NCBI GenBank assembly: GCA_009760855.2
Contig: WPIO01000080.1
Span: 1,277,501-1,315,000 of the forward strand
From: Cristatella mucedo
Lineage: Eukaryota > Bryozoa > Phylactolaemata > Cristatellidae
Length of the DNA stretch: 37,500 bases
Direction: 5' to 3'
Part shown: piece after piece, positions 8,640 to 37,500 of the stretch
Position numbering within the stretch: the first letter of the stretch is position 1
Layout of the letters: each line of letters begins with the position of its first letter
Made by a program: the position numbers and the translations under genes
The notes under the pieces: generated by a model
Seen by the model: the letters and a program-made list of their open reading frames with translations, nothing else
What the model was told of the DNA's origin: nothing
Database searches by the model: none

Positions 8640-10060
8640 CACAGCGCACCCGAACCCTACGCGGCTTTCGGCACGCATGCGGTAGCCAACAGACTTTGTC
8701 TCGCGAAAAAAAGAGAAAGTGAGTAGCACGGAAGCACGGAGAAGGAAGCTTGAAAGGATGCGGAAGAAGGAAGGAGGCAGTAGTCGGCAGTCCTAAGGCA
8801 GTAGTCGGCAGCTAGAGAGTAGATGCCGTTGATTAAGAATTGTGGAAGTCAGCTCCATAGTCTGGGACCTGCAGAACAAAAGCTTGTCGCCAAAGGTCTT
8901 AAAGCTTACATATTGCAATACCAAATTTACTCTCCATAGAGGATCCGAGGGCACGAGGAGGCTGAAACTGGTGTAGCAGTTCAGCTAGGTATGGAGGAGC
9001 GGGCCTTGTGGGTCAGCATAAGAACTTTGCTCTGGATCTGTTGATCAAGGGGCAGCCACCGAAGCTCCTTCGTCAAAGAAAACACATGGCGGAACCTTAG
9101 GGATCTGTTAACTGGCCTGGCAGCCGTATCCATCACCAGCTACAGTGGCATAGTAGTATTTTTGGGCAGCTCACCTACAATGGAATTGCAATAATCTAGG
9201 CTGGTCAGAACCAGGGAGCTAGTTAGATTTTTTGCAAGCCTGCATGGTAGGCAGCCCCTAATCTTAGATAGGGATCGAACCAGCTGTCGAGGTTGTCTTC
9301 TGAATGAATATTGCAAAGTTTTGGCACTTAAAAGACACCTACATTTCGAGCACAGAGTGATGGTCGCACAACAACATGACCTATTAGGAGAGCAAAGTCT
9401 CTTAGTCCAGCCATGGGCTACGGGTTGTCCTACGGGTAGTAGTTCGTTTGTACTGTCGTTTAGTTTAAGGAAATCTGCCGACATCTGCCAGGATCGAATG
9501 TCAGCAAAGCAAGCGTTCCGTTCATCAGTCGCTGCAGCAGATTTTGACGGTTTAAACGATAAATATGACATCTCACATCTCTGCTGAGTATCGTGAGCAG
9601 AGATGTGATAGTCGATTCCATGAGCCGGAATAACTTATCCCAGAGGTTCACTATCATTGGAGAACAGCAAAGGACCGAGGACGGACCCTTGTGGAACTCC
9701 ACCGGTGACTGGTATGGTGGATGAAACCTTACCCCTACGCGATGCGGATTGAACACGACCGGACAATTACGACTTGAAGCTCGTCAGCGCCTCGCTTGCC
9801 AGACCGATCGTTTTCAATCGTTCAAGTAGGATATCCTGATCAATAGTGTCGAACGCAGCTAATAGATCCAGCAGGGCTAGGGCAGTGATAGTACCGTCAT
9901 CACTGCTGCATAGGATGCCGTCGGTTAGACGGAGAGCAATTTTTCAATAGAGTGGTTTTGCCTGAATCCCGATTGAAATTCTTCAGACAAATCATTCTTT
10001 TCAGGGTGTGTGCTACAAGTTTGCTTAGGGACGATCTTTTCAAGAAAAAAAGAAATAATA
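8640..10060 (-). mobile_element. Degenerate LINE reverse transcriptase (CR1/L2-like)
   Basis: Read on the minus strand from about 9900 downward, broken frames show reverse-transcriptase landmarks in order: LLDLLAAFDTIDQDILLERL, then the catalytic-region motif VPQGSVLGPLLF (near 9670-9705), then ADIRSWQMSADFLKLND, and SLVLTSLDYCNSIVGELP. These are typical of CR1/L2/Rex-type LINEs. Stops and frameshifts interrupt it and the YxDD motif is not intact, so it is inactive. The block at 8640-8740 is the reverse of the LINE end seen at 6240-6390. Confidence 0.82.
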
Positions 10061-10539
10061 ATAATAATAATAATAATAGGGAAACTGGGCTTTTCAGCTG
10101 GAGCAGTAGCCTAAAAAAGCACTACCACCTAATGGCCCACCGAGATGGTGATTCAGTGTAAGAAGCCAAGGATGAAGCTGCATTTAAGATGAATGGTGAC
10201 TGTACAACAGATCGGAAGGTAACTGCCCCTGTCCCTGCAACGCACTGCACGCATTCGCACAAACTCCTAGTATCATACGAGCATTTTGCGAGTTTTGATC
10301 CACAACCCGACTAGTCTTGCAAGTATTTCAAAATTCGAGTGTTTCATGCATTCGTCCTGAACCTGGGATTCAATAGGGCATTCAAATGCATTACGCCCGG
10401 CAGAAGTTTGTCTAGTTGGAAATGTCTCCTATAAGGGAGGGTCCGCACATAAGCAGGGTCTGCATAGCGAGAGTCTGTGCTGCGGTTGCTTTAAACTGCT
10501 CCTGCTGTACCGCTCAAGATGCACTCACTCATCGCTTCG

Positions 10540-10582
10540 GTGCGGCACTGGCGACGCCGATTAGGCTTCGCCAGTGCCGCAC
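10540..10582. repeat. Perfect 15-bp inverted repeat
   Basis: GTGCGGCACTGGCGA (10540-10554) and its exact reverse complement (10568-10582) flank a 13-nt loop. It lies 25 bp before the 7/13-bp satellite. Confidence 0.9.
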
Positions 10583-10606
10583 AGGCATGCTCCTCCAAGT
10601 CCAGGA

Positions 10607-10822
10607 TGCTCCTCACGCTCCAAGCTCCAAGCTCCAAGCTCCAAGCTCCAAGCTCCAAGCTCCAAGCTCCAAGCTCACGCTCCAAGCTCACGCTCCAAGC
10701 TCACGCTCCAAGCTCACGCTCCAAGCTCACGCTCCAAGCTCACGCTCCAAGCTCACGCTCCAAGCTCACGCTCCAAGCTCACGCTCCAAGCTCACGCTCC
10801 AAGCTCACGCTCCAAGCTCACC
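10607..10822 (+). repeat. Satellite switching from a 7-bp to a 13-bp unit
   Basis: About nine copies of AAGCTCC (10614-10676) run directly into about eleven copies of AAGCTCACGCTCC (to 10822). The longer unit looks like the 7-mer with a six-base addition (CACGCT). All forward frames are open across it, which reflects the repeat and not coding. Confidence 0.92.
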
Positions 10823-11110
10823 AATCTGAAATCTCAAACGCCAGCGGTACACATGCCACTGGTACAGGTGCCGTGGCATTCACGGCAGGCAACTGGAGCA
10901 CTGCTGTGCTCATTGGGAGTGCTCATCTAAGAGGGCTGCCACCTACTGATGACCTACTACTGAGTGCCCTACTGATGCCAGCACCCACGTCGGGCCACCC
11001 CACGTGGGTGAACAACCCATGCTGGTTGGTTGCGTTCCACGCCTCCTGTCCTCTGCCTGCTCGGCCAACCAAGACTGGACGTAAAAGCCTGGTTCAATCG
11101 GAGCTTGAGA

Positions 11111-11175
11111 GGCCTGTCTCTGCTTGTCTGTCTGTCTCTCTCCCTCTCTCTCTGTCACTGTCTGTCTGTCTCTAG
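11111..11175 (+). repeat. (CT)n/(CTGT)n microsatellite
   Basis: Imperfect CTGTCT/CTCTCT tract just upstream of a SINE. Confidence 0.85.
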
Positions 11176-11274
11176 TCTCGCTCACGTGTTAATGGCACGA
11201 ACACAGTCGGCCACTCCCATTGCAAGGTTCGAGGCCTGCGAATGCCGGACTGACAGCTTGGGCGGCCGGAGTCG

Positions 11275-11435
11275 GCTGGTTTGGCATAGTGGTTAATGCG
11301 CTCGCCTTTAACGACTGAGGTCAAGGTGAATGCAGCCGATGACCAAGGTCATCGGCTCGAGCCGCGTGGCACACGTGTCGAGCGCCTGAATGGAGATTAA
11401 GTTGTCTTACGGCTCTATACAAAGGAATGCAAATA
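11275..11435 (+). mobile_element. tRNA-derived SINE with LINE-like tail
   Basis: The most complete SINE copy: an A-box-like TTGGCATAGTGGTTAATGCG, then CTCGCC, then GAGGTCAAGGTGAATGCAGC, then a B-box-like CGGCTCGAGCCGCGTG, and a 3' end GAGATTAAGTTGTCTTACGG, then CTCTATACAAA. The 3' end shares GAGATTAAGTT with the recurrent LINE tail, consistent with a SINE mobilised by that LINE (inference). It lies just beyond the likely end of the PKC transcript. Confidence 0.72.
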
Positions 11436-11446
11436 TTATTCTACGT

Positions 11447-13011
11447 TTTATTTTCTTCGTACGGCAGCAGAGCTCTGCCTCACAAAGCTTCGGCAGCCGA
11501 GATCGTAAGCCAGCGGGCTCACACGCTGTGGTGCCAGGCGCCGGCTGCCGCCGATAGCAGCTCAACATAGCACGTTGCAGGAAAGAGCTTCCTGTCTTTA
11601 ATGGACCGAGACTTTGTCAGAAAAAAGAGCATCACAACGACACGAGCACGTGCACGTGCACGGAGACCTATCAAAGCGTGGAGCTCCAGCGACATGCAAG
11701 CCACGCATGCAAGAGGCCACACACGAGAGCACCGCCGGGCTGCCGCTGCCTGCCCCAACAGGCCTGCTCAGGCGGCGGCAGTGGCGATGGCGGCAAGGCG
11801 CTAGCGGCAACAAGCGACGAAGGAGGGGCGGGCACACATGCTCACATAGGTTATCTGTCCACGAACGACGACACCACTGAACGACGGCGACGAAGACGAT
11901 GACGACGAAAAGACCAGTCACGTGGCCGAAGGTCAAAGGTCGCAGGCGACTGCTGCTCAGTGGGCCGAAGGTCTGCCGGCAGCGGCAGCGCTGCCACTGC
12001 AAGGGCCAGGCCACTACTGACGAGCGGTGCGGCTGAGCCGCGCTAGGCCGACTGCCGGCGCCCGCACGAAAGCCGGCCGTCAGTGACTGTGCGGCTGGCT
12101 CCTAGCGCGGGTCGTGACCAATCGGCTAGGCGATCCAAACGTCACGTGGCCCTGGTCCAGCTGCAGCGTTCGATGAAGGCCAGAAGCCGGGCGCGCGCGC
12201 GCGCGCGTCCGCCGAGCTCGCGCCGCTCCGTGATCTGCGGAGCCTCGCGAGCTTGGGCCGATCGACGGCCTGCGGAGGGGTGAGGGGCGCGCGGAGCTGG
12301 GCGAGGCACGGGCAGGCAGGCAGGCCCGGGCAAGTCTCGCTTCGGTCGGAGGCTCCGATGCTCCATCGCTTCCTCCGGAGCCTCGTCCTATGTGGCCGAG
12401 CAGCGAGACCCCGGCGATCGATCGATCGATCGATCGACGACGACACGCACGAAATCCAAGCGGCGCATGACTAGTGGAGAGTGAGCGAGCTAGCGACGGC
12501 AGCTGAAGTCGAGTGGAAATCGAGCGGCTCGAGCGGCCCCATCCGAACGCTCGGTCCCAGCCACATTTCCATTTGCCACACGAAGGCAAAGTGTCGTCGG
12601 CGGCGACGGCAGCGGAGCCGAATCGCCGAGCGCACCAGACGGCACCAGACGGCTGCCACAGTGCAGCGTGGCGACGGCGAATTTGGCAGCCACCGCGAGT
12701 GACAGACAGACAGACAGGTGGCAGCGGCGGCGGAGATGGAGCGGCGGCGGACATGGAGCGACGAAGAATGAGGGCAAAGGCGAGGCAGGCGCTGCCGCTT
12801 CGAATGCACAGCTGCGGCCGCATGCGCCACAAAACCGCAGGAGAGCGACAGCGCTGCTGCAGCCGCGTAGGGAACGGCGGCTGCGGGCAGCGCCCGCAGC
12901 TTCGCGCTGGCAGCTTGCGCCGAGAGGCTTCGGCGGAAGCCTTGGCACAGGCCGGAAGGAAGTCGAGGCGAGCGGAGCTGAGGGGGAGGCGAGGCGACGT
13001 CGGACACGTGC
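11447..13011 (-). other. PRKCE: Probable PKC 3' UTR with poly(A) signals
   Basis: Downstream of the PKC stop (minus strand, 13012-13014) lies GC-rich sequence with no further PKC homology. On the minus strand, ATTAAA occurs at 11596-11601 and AATAAA at 11447-11452, giving a UTR of about 1.4-1.6 kb. It contains a (CG)n tract near 12190-12206 and (CGAT)n at 12415-12437. Long opposing ORFs here (for example one of 513 codons on the minus strand) look compositional. Confidence 0.4.
12415..12437. repeat. (CGAT)n palindromic microsatellite
   Basis: Nearly six uninterrupted CGAT units, self-complementary over their whole length, within the presumed PKC 3' UTR. Confidence 0.9.
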
Positions 13012-31359
<18,348 letters not shown>

Positions 31360-32114
31360 CTACAAAAGCAGCACATTCGACGTCAACTTCGACATGTGAC
31401 ATGCACGCAACAGCGGAGGCAAGGAACCGCACGAGAGAGGGAGAGAGAGAGTGAGAGAGGCAGCCCTCGTGCACAGCAGCAGGCGCAGGCAGCAAATATC
31501 CGAGGGACTAAGGCTTGCGACCGTTGCCTCGCCGACGCCTCGTTGCCTCAGTCGCCAGTCACAGGAGCCGCAGGTTAACACGAGAGCCACGAGAGCACGA
31601 TGGCGCGGGCATCCTCTGAAGAAGAGACTCCTTCAGAGTCACCACACAAGGCATCGGCCACCTGAATCGGCACGTGCCTCGCCTCATCTTACCAACCGCA
31701 CACGTGAGGCACGTCCTCCGATCTCATGCGCCGACTGGACCGCACACAGCATTGCCCAAGGGCAAAGTGCTCTGGGCTTAATATCGCAAGCAGTGCAACA
31801 TAGCAGTGGGCTGGACTTTTTGGAAATTCCTTAGTCATCACCCACTGTAAGTGGGCGATAGCAGCGGCAGCAGGTACTTCTGCTGCCGGTATAGAAATGA
31901 GGCTTCTGAATCAGCTGGTCTTTAATAGTTTTTCTGTGGTCACATTGTATTCGCGGGCAATCCAGATCACTCTAACTAGCAATGCTATGTTACTCCAACC
32001 GCTGGCTGATCAGCCACTATCACATTATTTTTTAAGTCGCTCTGATATGGCAGGCTCAGTTTTGCTCTCGTCATTCAGTGCAGCAGCAGCAGCAATGGCT
32101 GCAGGGGTAGTGGC

Positions 32115-32148
<34 letters not shown>

Positions 32149-32576
32149 CCAGCAGCACCTGCAAAGTTTCTAATTGGCATTCGGTGCAAACAGGGAATGC
32201 AGTCAAAAGGTGCATATGAGCAACACTACAACGCGCATACGACGACGTCTCTTCTCCTGCGGCAGTCTGACCAGGCAGACCTTTGGTACAGACTCAGCTA
32301 CTTCTATGCTACCTCTTTCCAAGCCTGCTTCCTCTAATTATGCTTCTAGGCCTCTGGAAGTTCGACTGGTAGAGGGGCAGGTGGCCACACTTGACGAATA
32401 GAGGGTAAGGTGCACACATTAGTCGACCCAGACCACGAGTTCGAGAGCAGCCTCACCAAGACCAAGGGGCAATAAAGGCAGAGGGTGATAGCCACTATAT
32501 AGGCTCCTCTGCTCATGTAAACAAGGCTGTTGAGAAAAAGATTTGACCTTTACTTAATGTGGTGCCTACAAGCACT

Positions 32577-32626
32577 GGGTGGCACTCACCCTGATCATAT
32601 CTGGGTGGCACTCACCCTGATCATAC
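32577..32626 (+). repeat. 25-bp tandem duplication
   Basis: GGGTGGCACTCACCCTGATC followed by ATA occurs twice in tandem. Confidence 0.85.
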
Positions 32627-33690
32627 CTAGCTGTCGCTAAAAGAAAAACGAGAGCAACAGCAGAGCAGAGCACTTTCACCAGCGTCGTGAAAATGTCCAA
32701 CCAAGAACTGACAGCCACCGATCCAAGAAAGGATCCATTCGCCTGGGCCGGCCACACACACGGCAGTCCGGAGAACCTCGGGGCTTCAGGTCCGGGGACT
32801 TCGAAGCGATGCACAAAAGGGAGAGGAGTAAAAAAGGAAATGCAAAGCCACTCGGGACATTGACTGCAAGATGCAGCACACAAGAGGCCACTCGTGCCAC
32901 ACGTGCAAACGTCGGCTAGTCAGGACGAGAGGAACTGTCTCGTTGCCTTGTCGAGTAAAAAAAACATGCTTGATCAGCCGATCGCCGAAGGCAGCCTGCT
33001 AACAAACATGCATGAGTGTGTGGTGCTAGGCATCTTCAATAAGCAACGTACAGGCAGCTTGGTCATGGTTGGGCATATACACCCGGTGATTGGCTTGTTA
33101 CGATCAATGAGAGCTAGCAAAAAGGACAGTGAGAGGCGCAAGGGGCAGTGGGAGGTTTGTATTGGGTAGATTATCTCGGCACAAATTAGCTAGGATGCAA
33201 GGCAGCATAGTGCGGTCAATATGAAGCCAGCTCGAAGCTGTTCAGACAACGACGGACATTAGCCGGCTTTCAGCCTCAATACGGGTCGCAGATAAATATA
33301 TCGCATTACTGCCAGCAGATGGCCACATCATGAGGGTCTTAGCTTTGCAGTAAATCGCTCACTTAATGGCACGGGCCACGAATTGGGTCCTCTGACGATT
33401 GGGTCAGTCACGATCTGTCACGATCTGTCACGTGATCAGCAGGCTGTTCTCTACTGCCTGCTGCAAGCAAGGTGAAAGCAACTGTGTCTTCCATTGTGAA
33501 TGAGACCACCGAATCTTGCGACTTCAACTTTTGTCCTTTTTACAGTGCAGTCAGCAAAAACTCTCAGCATCTCTGGCAGAGTGGGCAGTCAAGACGCACA
33601 CGTGACTGCGAGCCTGGAGAATTCAACTCAATCTATGGGGGCATGCCCATGTTACCTTCTGCTCATCAAACGCACCAAGTTACCTCCGAT

Positions 33691-33733
<43 letters not shown>
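33691..33733 (+). repeat. (CA)n microsatellite
   Basis: About 21 uninterrupted CA units. Confidence 0.95.
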
Positions 33734-33734
<1 letters not shown>

Positions 33735-34141
33735 CGAACTCATCTTTTCATGACTGAGGTGCAAAAGCACAACAGAGCAAAAACACAACACAAAAAACGA
33801 TGCGCTCATGACGAAACGTCCAGTGCACGTGCACCGGATCCGGTGGCCTATGGCTCACGAACTTATGTGCCTGACGCCCACACCCTACTCAAAAGCAGCT
33901 CATCCCGGTGGGGACGGGTGAGAAATCCAGTGGGGGCTGCCGGTTAATTAACGATGACAAATGCAGAGAGGAGGGGGCAAGCAGGATGGAAGCAGTGCAG
34001 CTGCTGGTCTACGGCAGCATCTGCTCTGCAGCAGCAGGACACCTACAGGGGGGGGGGCCCACTCAGCATTCACTGCTCTGGCAGTCGAGGTGAGAGTGGG
34101 TGCCTAATCCTAGAGGCCGCCGATGCTGCATGATTGGGCTT

Positions 34142-34389
<248 letters not shown>

Positions 34390-35879
34390 CAAACAGACAG
34401 ACAGAGACATAGAGGATGAGAGAGAATTGAAACGGTTGGGCCTTTCAAGTCGTCGCCATATTCGAATATTATATATTATTATTATATATTATAATATTAT
34501 TATATTATTAAATAGCTTCATCACACTTCCCCGGCAGTGTAAAGAGTCGGAAAAGGTCAAGATGAGGCAAAGAAAAACACTTGTCTGCAGATGTCCGTAT
34601 AACAAGTTGTAAAATTAAGGAGTCTACTAAAAGAAAGGGAACACTATTTAACTAGAAAACTAGTCACATGGAGCTATACGAAAGCAGCTACTACTCGACG
34701 ACCAACGGTAACACGCAAGCGACCTTCACAGGGAACTGATGTATGAACAGTGCATTCAATCGATCTAGTAGCTTCTACAAGAAACGAGCAGTTTGCTGCT
34801 GCTGCTCGTGTATCCTTTGATCACAGCACATATTTACGACAGTAATACAGGGGATGGGGGTGTGTGGCGGAGGGGCATGGGGTAGGGAGCTCTACTTGTG
34901 CATAAGTGCAAGTGCCAGATTAGGCATCAAAGGCTGGAAGGTCACTCAAGCTCAAGCGAAACTCTCGGCCCGAAGCAGCCGAAGCAGTAATTGCTTTAAG
35001 AGCCCGGCAGGAACAAAGGCACAAAAGGCTGAATCGCTGATATACTAAAGCAGCAGCAGCCGAGTTGTGGCTACCTGCAACAGACATGGCTATGGCAAGA
35101 GCAGCCATGCCAATTTCTCGGGACTAGGAGAGAGGAAAGGGAGGAGAAAGGTGTGCAAGTAAATCGGCTGCCAGCGGGCAGCGCCTCTTGCGGGCATCGA
35201 GATTGCGCAGGCGAGAAAAATGCCGATGCCACTCCTGCGGCTGCCGGTCCACAGGAAAGAAAGCAGGCACCCAAACATGGGCGAGCTCTGCAAAACTGAA
35301 CGCAATAACTGCTCAACCGACAAAGGGAGCTAGCTGCCCTGTGAAGCCAGGGATGATGCATCGACGATGATGCATCAGCCGTTAACGCTGCACGAGATTT
35401 GCTCTCTCCTCTCTCTCTCTCTCTCTCCCTCTCTGTCTGTCTCTCTCTCTCCCTCTCTCGCTCTCTCCTCCTTCCCTCCCTCTCTCTCAACTCTATTTGC
35501 TTGTCTCTAAAGCCTGCTCGACGTGCAAACGGGCACCTTCAGAATTCGCTTCACTAGCTTCAGGTCGAGAGGCGTGCATGGAGTACATGGCTGAGTGCAC
35601 TCGAGCCTGGAGGTGCGCTGGGTGTTCCAACCGATCGAAGGCCCTGTGCTCCCTCCTCCAGATGCAGTCAAAAGGTGAGCTGCCATGGCCCACTCCGACC
35701 TGCCGAGACCGGAGTGCATCATCTCTGACGAAGCTTCTGACCTTGACCGGGGCACTTGACTGGCTGGCACACACAAAAGCAAAAGCGCTTTGCTTCGTGG
35801 CTCGGAAGACCACCGACAGCACCAGTTCACATCCCCCATAGCAACCAAGGAACAGCTCAAGAAATACCCGAAATTTGAG

Positions 35880-36240
35880 TCAAATACTAGCGAGTTGCAC
35901 TCTACAATCTCAAATCCTTTCGACACGAAGCACTTAGTTCGAATGCTTCCAAGGCCAGAAATTCACTCCGACCAGTGTCACGACGTCCCTGACTTGACGA
36001 CATTTAAAAAAGAGCCTAATTACCCAACCGGTCCGTCTGCACAGCATTTGTTCCGTCCGCACGATTCGTCCTTCATATGCTTATGCATACTGACACAGTG
36101 GTATCAATTTATGTGCTTGTGCGTGCCGGCTCTGTGCATGGTATCACTAACCAATTGACATGCTTTCTTTCCTGAATATGTAAAGTACCCAGAACGAGAT
36201 CTGTTTCTTTTAGGGTTCTATGCAAATTACAAATATCTTA
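35880..36240 (+). mobile_element. LINE 3' end, antisense to PKC
   Basis: Encodes NPFDTKHLVRMLPRPEIHSD then PDLTTFKKE, the C-terminal end seen in the other LINE copies. LINE 3' UTR blocks (CATACTGACAC, GTATCACTAACCAATTG) and a decayed tail (TGTAAAGTACCCAGAACGAG) follow. Confidence 0.75.
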
Positions 36241-36439
36241 TTATTCTAATTACTATTACAAAAAGACCAGCAGAGGACTAGGGGCGACACGAGCGCACAA
36301 TGGATCACTGCAGTGAGAATAGGGTGCACAATCCTGAAGATGCTGCTCACACTCACGCTGCTGGAGCTGGGAAGAGTATAGTCTCGCCACACTTAACCCA
36401 CTGCCATTGCCAGAAAGTGGTACATAATACAAGCAGATC

Positions 36440-36485
<46 letters not shown>

Positions 36486-36979
36486 GAAGTGGAGCCAACG
36501 ACCGAGGAATGAGCTGCCAACGGCAGCAGTAGGCAGCTTGCCCTGAGGGCCAGCGGTGGGCAGAGGCTGCTAGAACTACTGCAGCTCCTTTATTCACTCG
36601 AGTATCTCCGAAGCAGAAAAGTTGCTCTGTCTACGGTGTCTCTGACGTGAATATAACTCAAGCAAGTTAGGCAAGAGCACTGCCAATCGGCCGAAATATA
36701 AATATTGAGGAGGTGGCCATGTAAAACTGTGGTGGTGGCACTATATACTGTTAACAAGGCTGACACGGTAGCAGAACAGCAAGGTAGTTGTCTACCAACA
36801 ATAGATGGTGACAGGCAGGCTACGTACGACTACAGCATGATAAGGGAGGGCCTGTGCCAGCACGGAGGAGCAGGAGTGAGAGCCAACGTGTCGGGTGGAA
36901 CTCGATACGGCACGCTAGTCCTCGAACACTTCTGGAATCTTGTTGGCACTAAAGAAATGCTTGTGGCACTCCCTCCACC

Positions 36980-36981
36980 TT

Positions 36982-37064
<83 letters not shown>
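36980..37064 (+). repeat. (CT)n microsatellite
   Basis: About 42 uninterrupted CT units. Confidence 0.96.
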
Positions 37065-37065
<1 letters not shown>

Positions 37066-37500
37066 GAAAGGTGCTGCAGGGGATAGAACCGCTATTCAGT
37101 GGAATTAATGTAAATATCTGCCCACACGTCCACTAATAGCTCGTAGGTGGGCTAGCCAACCAGAAAGTGACACCCAATCGGCCCTGCATAGAGGGGGAGG
37201 CCTCGATCACAATGGATGGCAGCCTATGAGATTAGCTAGTTAAGAATACTGCCTCAAGGCATGTCAGCAAGCAGCTGATAACACCAAGGCAGCCGGTCTC
37301 AAACATCGTCACTCAGCCCAGCCCATCGAGCTGACCATGCACACACCCACACACACAAAGACAAAACGAGTTGCCAAAAATTGGCCATAGCAGTGCTTCA
37401 CGCTGCTTTAAGGATGGGGTTATGGATTTTGCTAATTTCTTCCGACAAACGACCCGGCTGTAATTGTTCAAGTATTGGGGAGGAGAGGAGGAGAAGGAGG

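Noticed and set aside
10607-10822. CRISPR-like array
   Set aside because: Units of 7 and 13 bp are directly tandem with no spacers, in an animal genome.
11275-11345. Possible functional tRNA gene
   Set aside because: A-box-like and B-box-like motifs are present but there is no cloverleaf with a proper anticodon arm, and the same head recurs with a LINE-like tail, so it is a SINE.
31897-32337. 146-codon ORF with poly-Ala
   Set aside because: The Ala run is a (CAG/GCA)n microsatellite; flanking peptide is unlike any known family and there are no convincing splice or start signals.
35497-35841. Cys-rich 114-codon ORF
   Set aside because: No recognisable cysteine spacing or domain; an overlapping open frame of similar length lies on the other strand, and LINE sequence follows.

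Overview
The window is nuclear DNA of a multicellular animal. Genes are split by canonical GT-AG introns, there are no operons, and the sequence between exons is full of dinucleotide microsatellites, LINE/SINE remnants and low-complexity tracts. Both recognisable genes are innate-immunity/signalling genes with invertebrate-style architecture. The interspersed repeats (non-LTR retrotransposon 3' ends finishing in ATT microsatellites) and GC-rich exons would fit an invertebrate, perhaps a lophotrochozoan, but the phylum cannot be fixed from sequence reading alone.

Region 1 (1-2050) is intergenic: AT-rich sequence, two poly-C runs in a CpG-rich block, and fragments of a LINE whose 3' tail recurs across the window. 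Region 2 (about 2050-5800, + strand) is a complete IkB/Cactus-type gene: a promoter with a kB-like site, CCAAT and TATA boxes, then five coding exons (2385-2743, 2962-3100, 3213-3515, 3669-3914, 5133-5204) giving about 372 residues with a DSGLGS phosphodegron, six ankyrin repeats and an acidic C-terminus. Region 3 (5800-11440) is a repeat field: LINE reverse-transcriptase remnants, tRNA-derived SINEs, a 26-bp minisatellite and a 7/13-bp satellite.

Region 4 (about 11440-37500, - strand) is a novel (epsilon/eta-class) protein kinase C gene read right to left. Fourteen coding exons were placed with matching phases: 31296-31359 (end of C2), 27754-27916 (pseudosubstrate and start of C1A), 25595-25629 (a 35-nt microexon), 24769-24854, 23334-23466, 22554-22681, 22122-22194, 20167-20348, 17576-17749, 17204-17358, 16585-16723, 14124-14312, 13744-13893 and 13012-13296. 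Together they encode 651 residues. The first exon(s), carrying most of the C2 domain, were not found and should lie to the right of 37500. Introns hold LINE, SINE and Tc1-like fragments and very long (GA)n/(CT)n and (CA)n tracts.

The genes are convergent. IkB proteins hold NF-kB in the cytoplasm until phosphorylated at the degron, and novel PKCs are diacylglycerol-activated kinases that can act upstream of NF-kB, so the two products may act in one pathway; their adjacency may still be chance. I found no clear evidence of an entirely new biological system. The most interesting points are the separated C-terminal exon and second degron-like motif of the IkB gene, its kB-bearing promoter, the PKC microexon flanked by complementary GA/CU tracts, and a hairpin-encoded C-terminal extension of the PKC.
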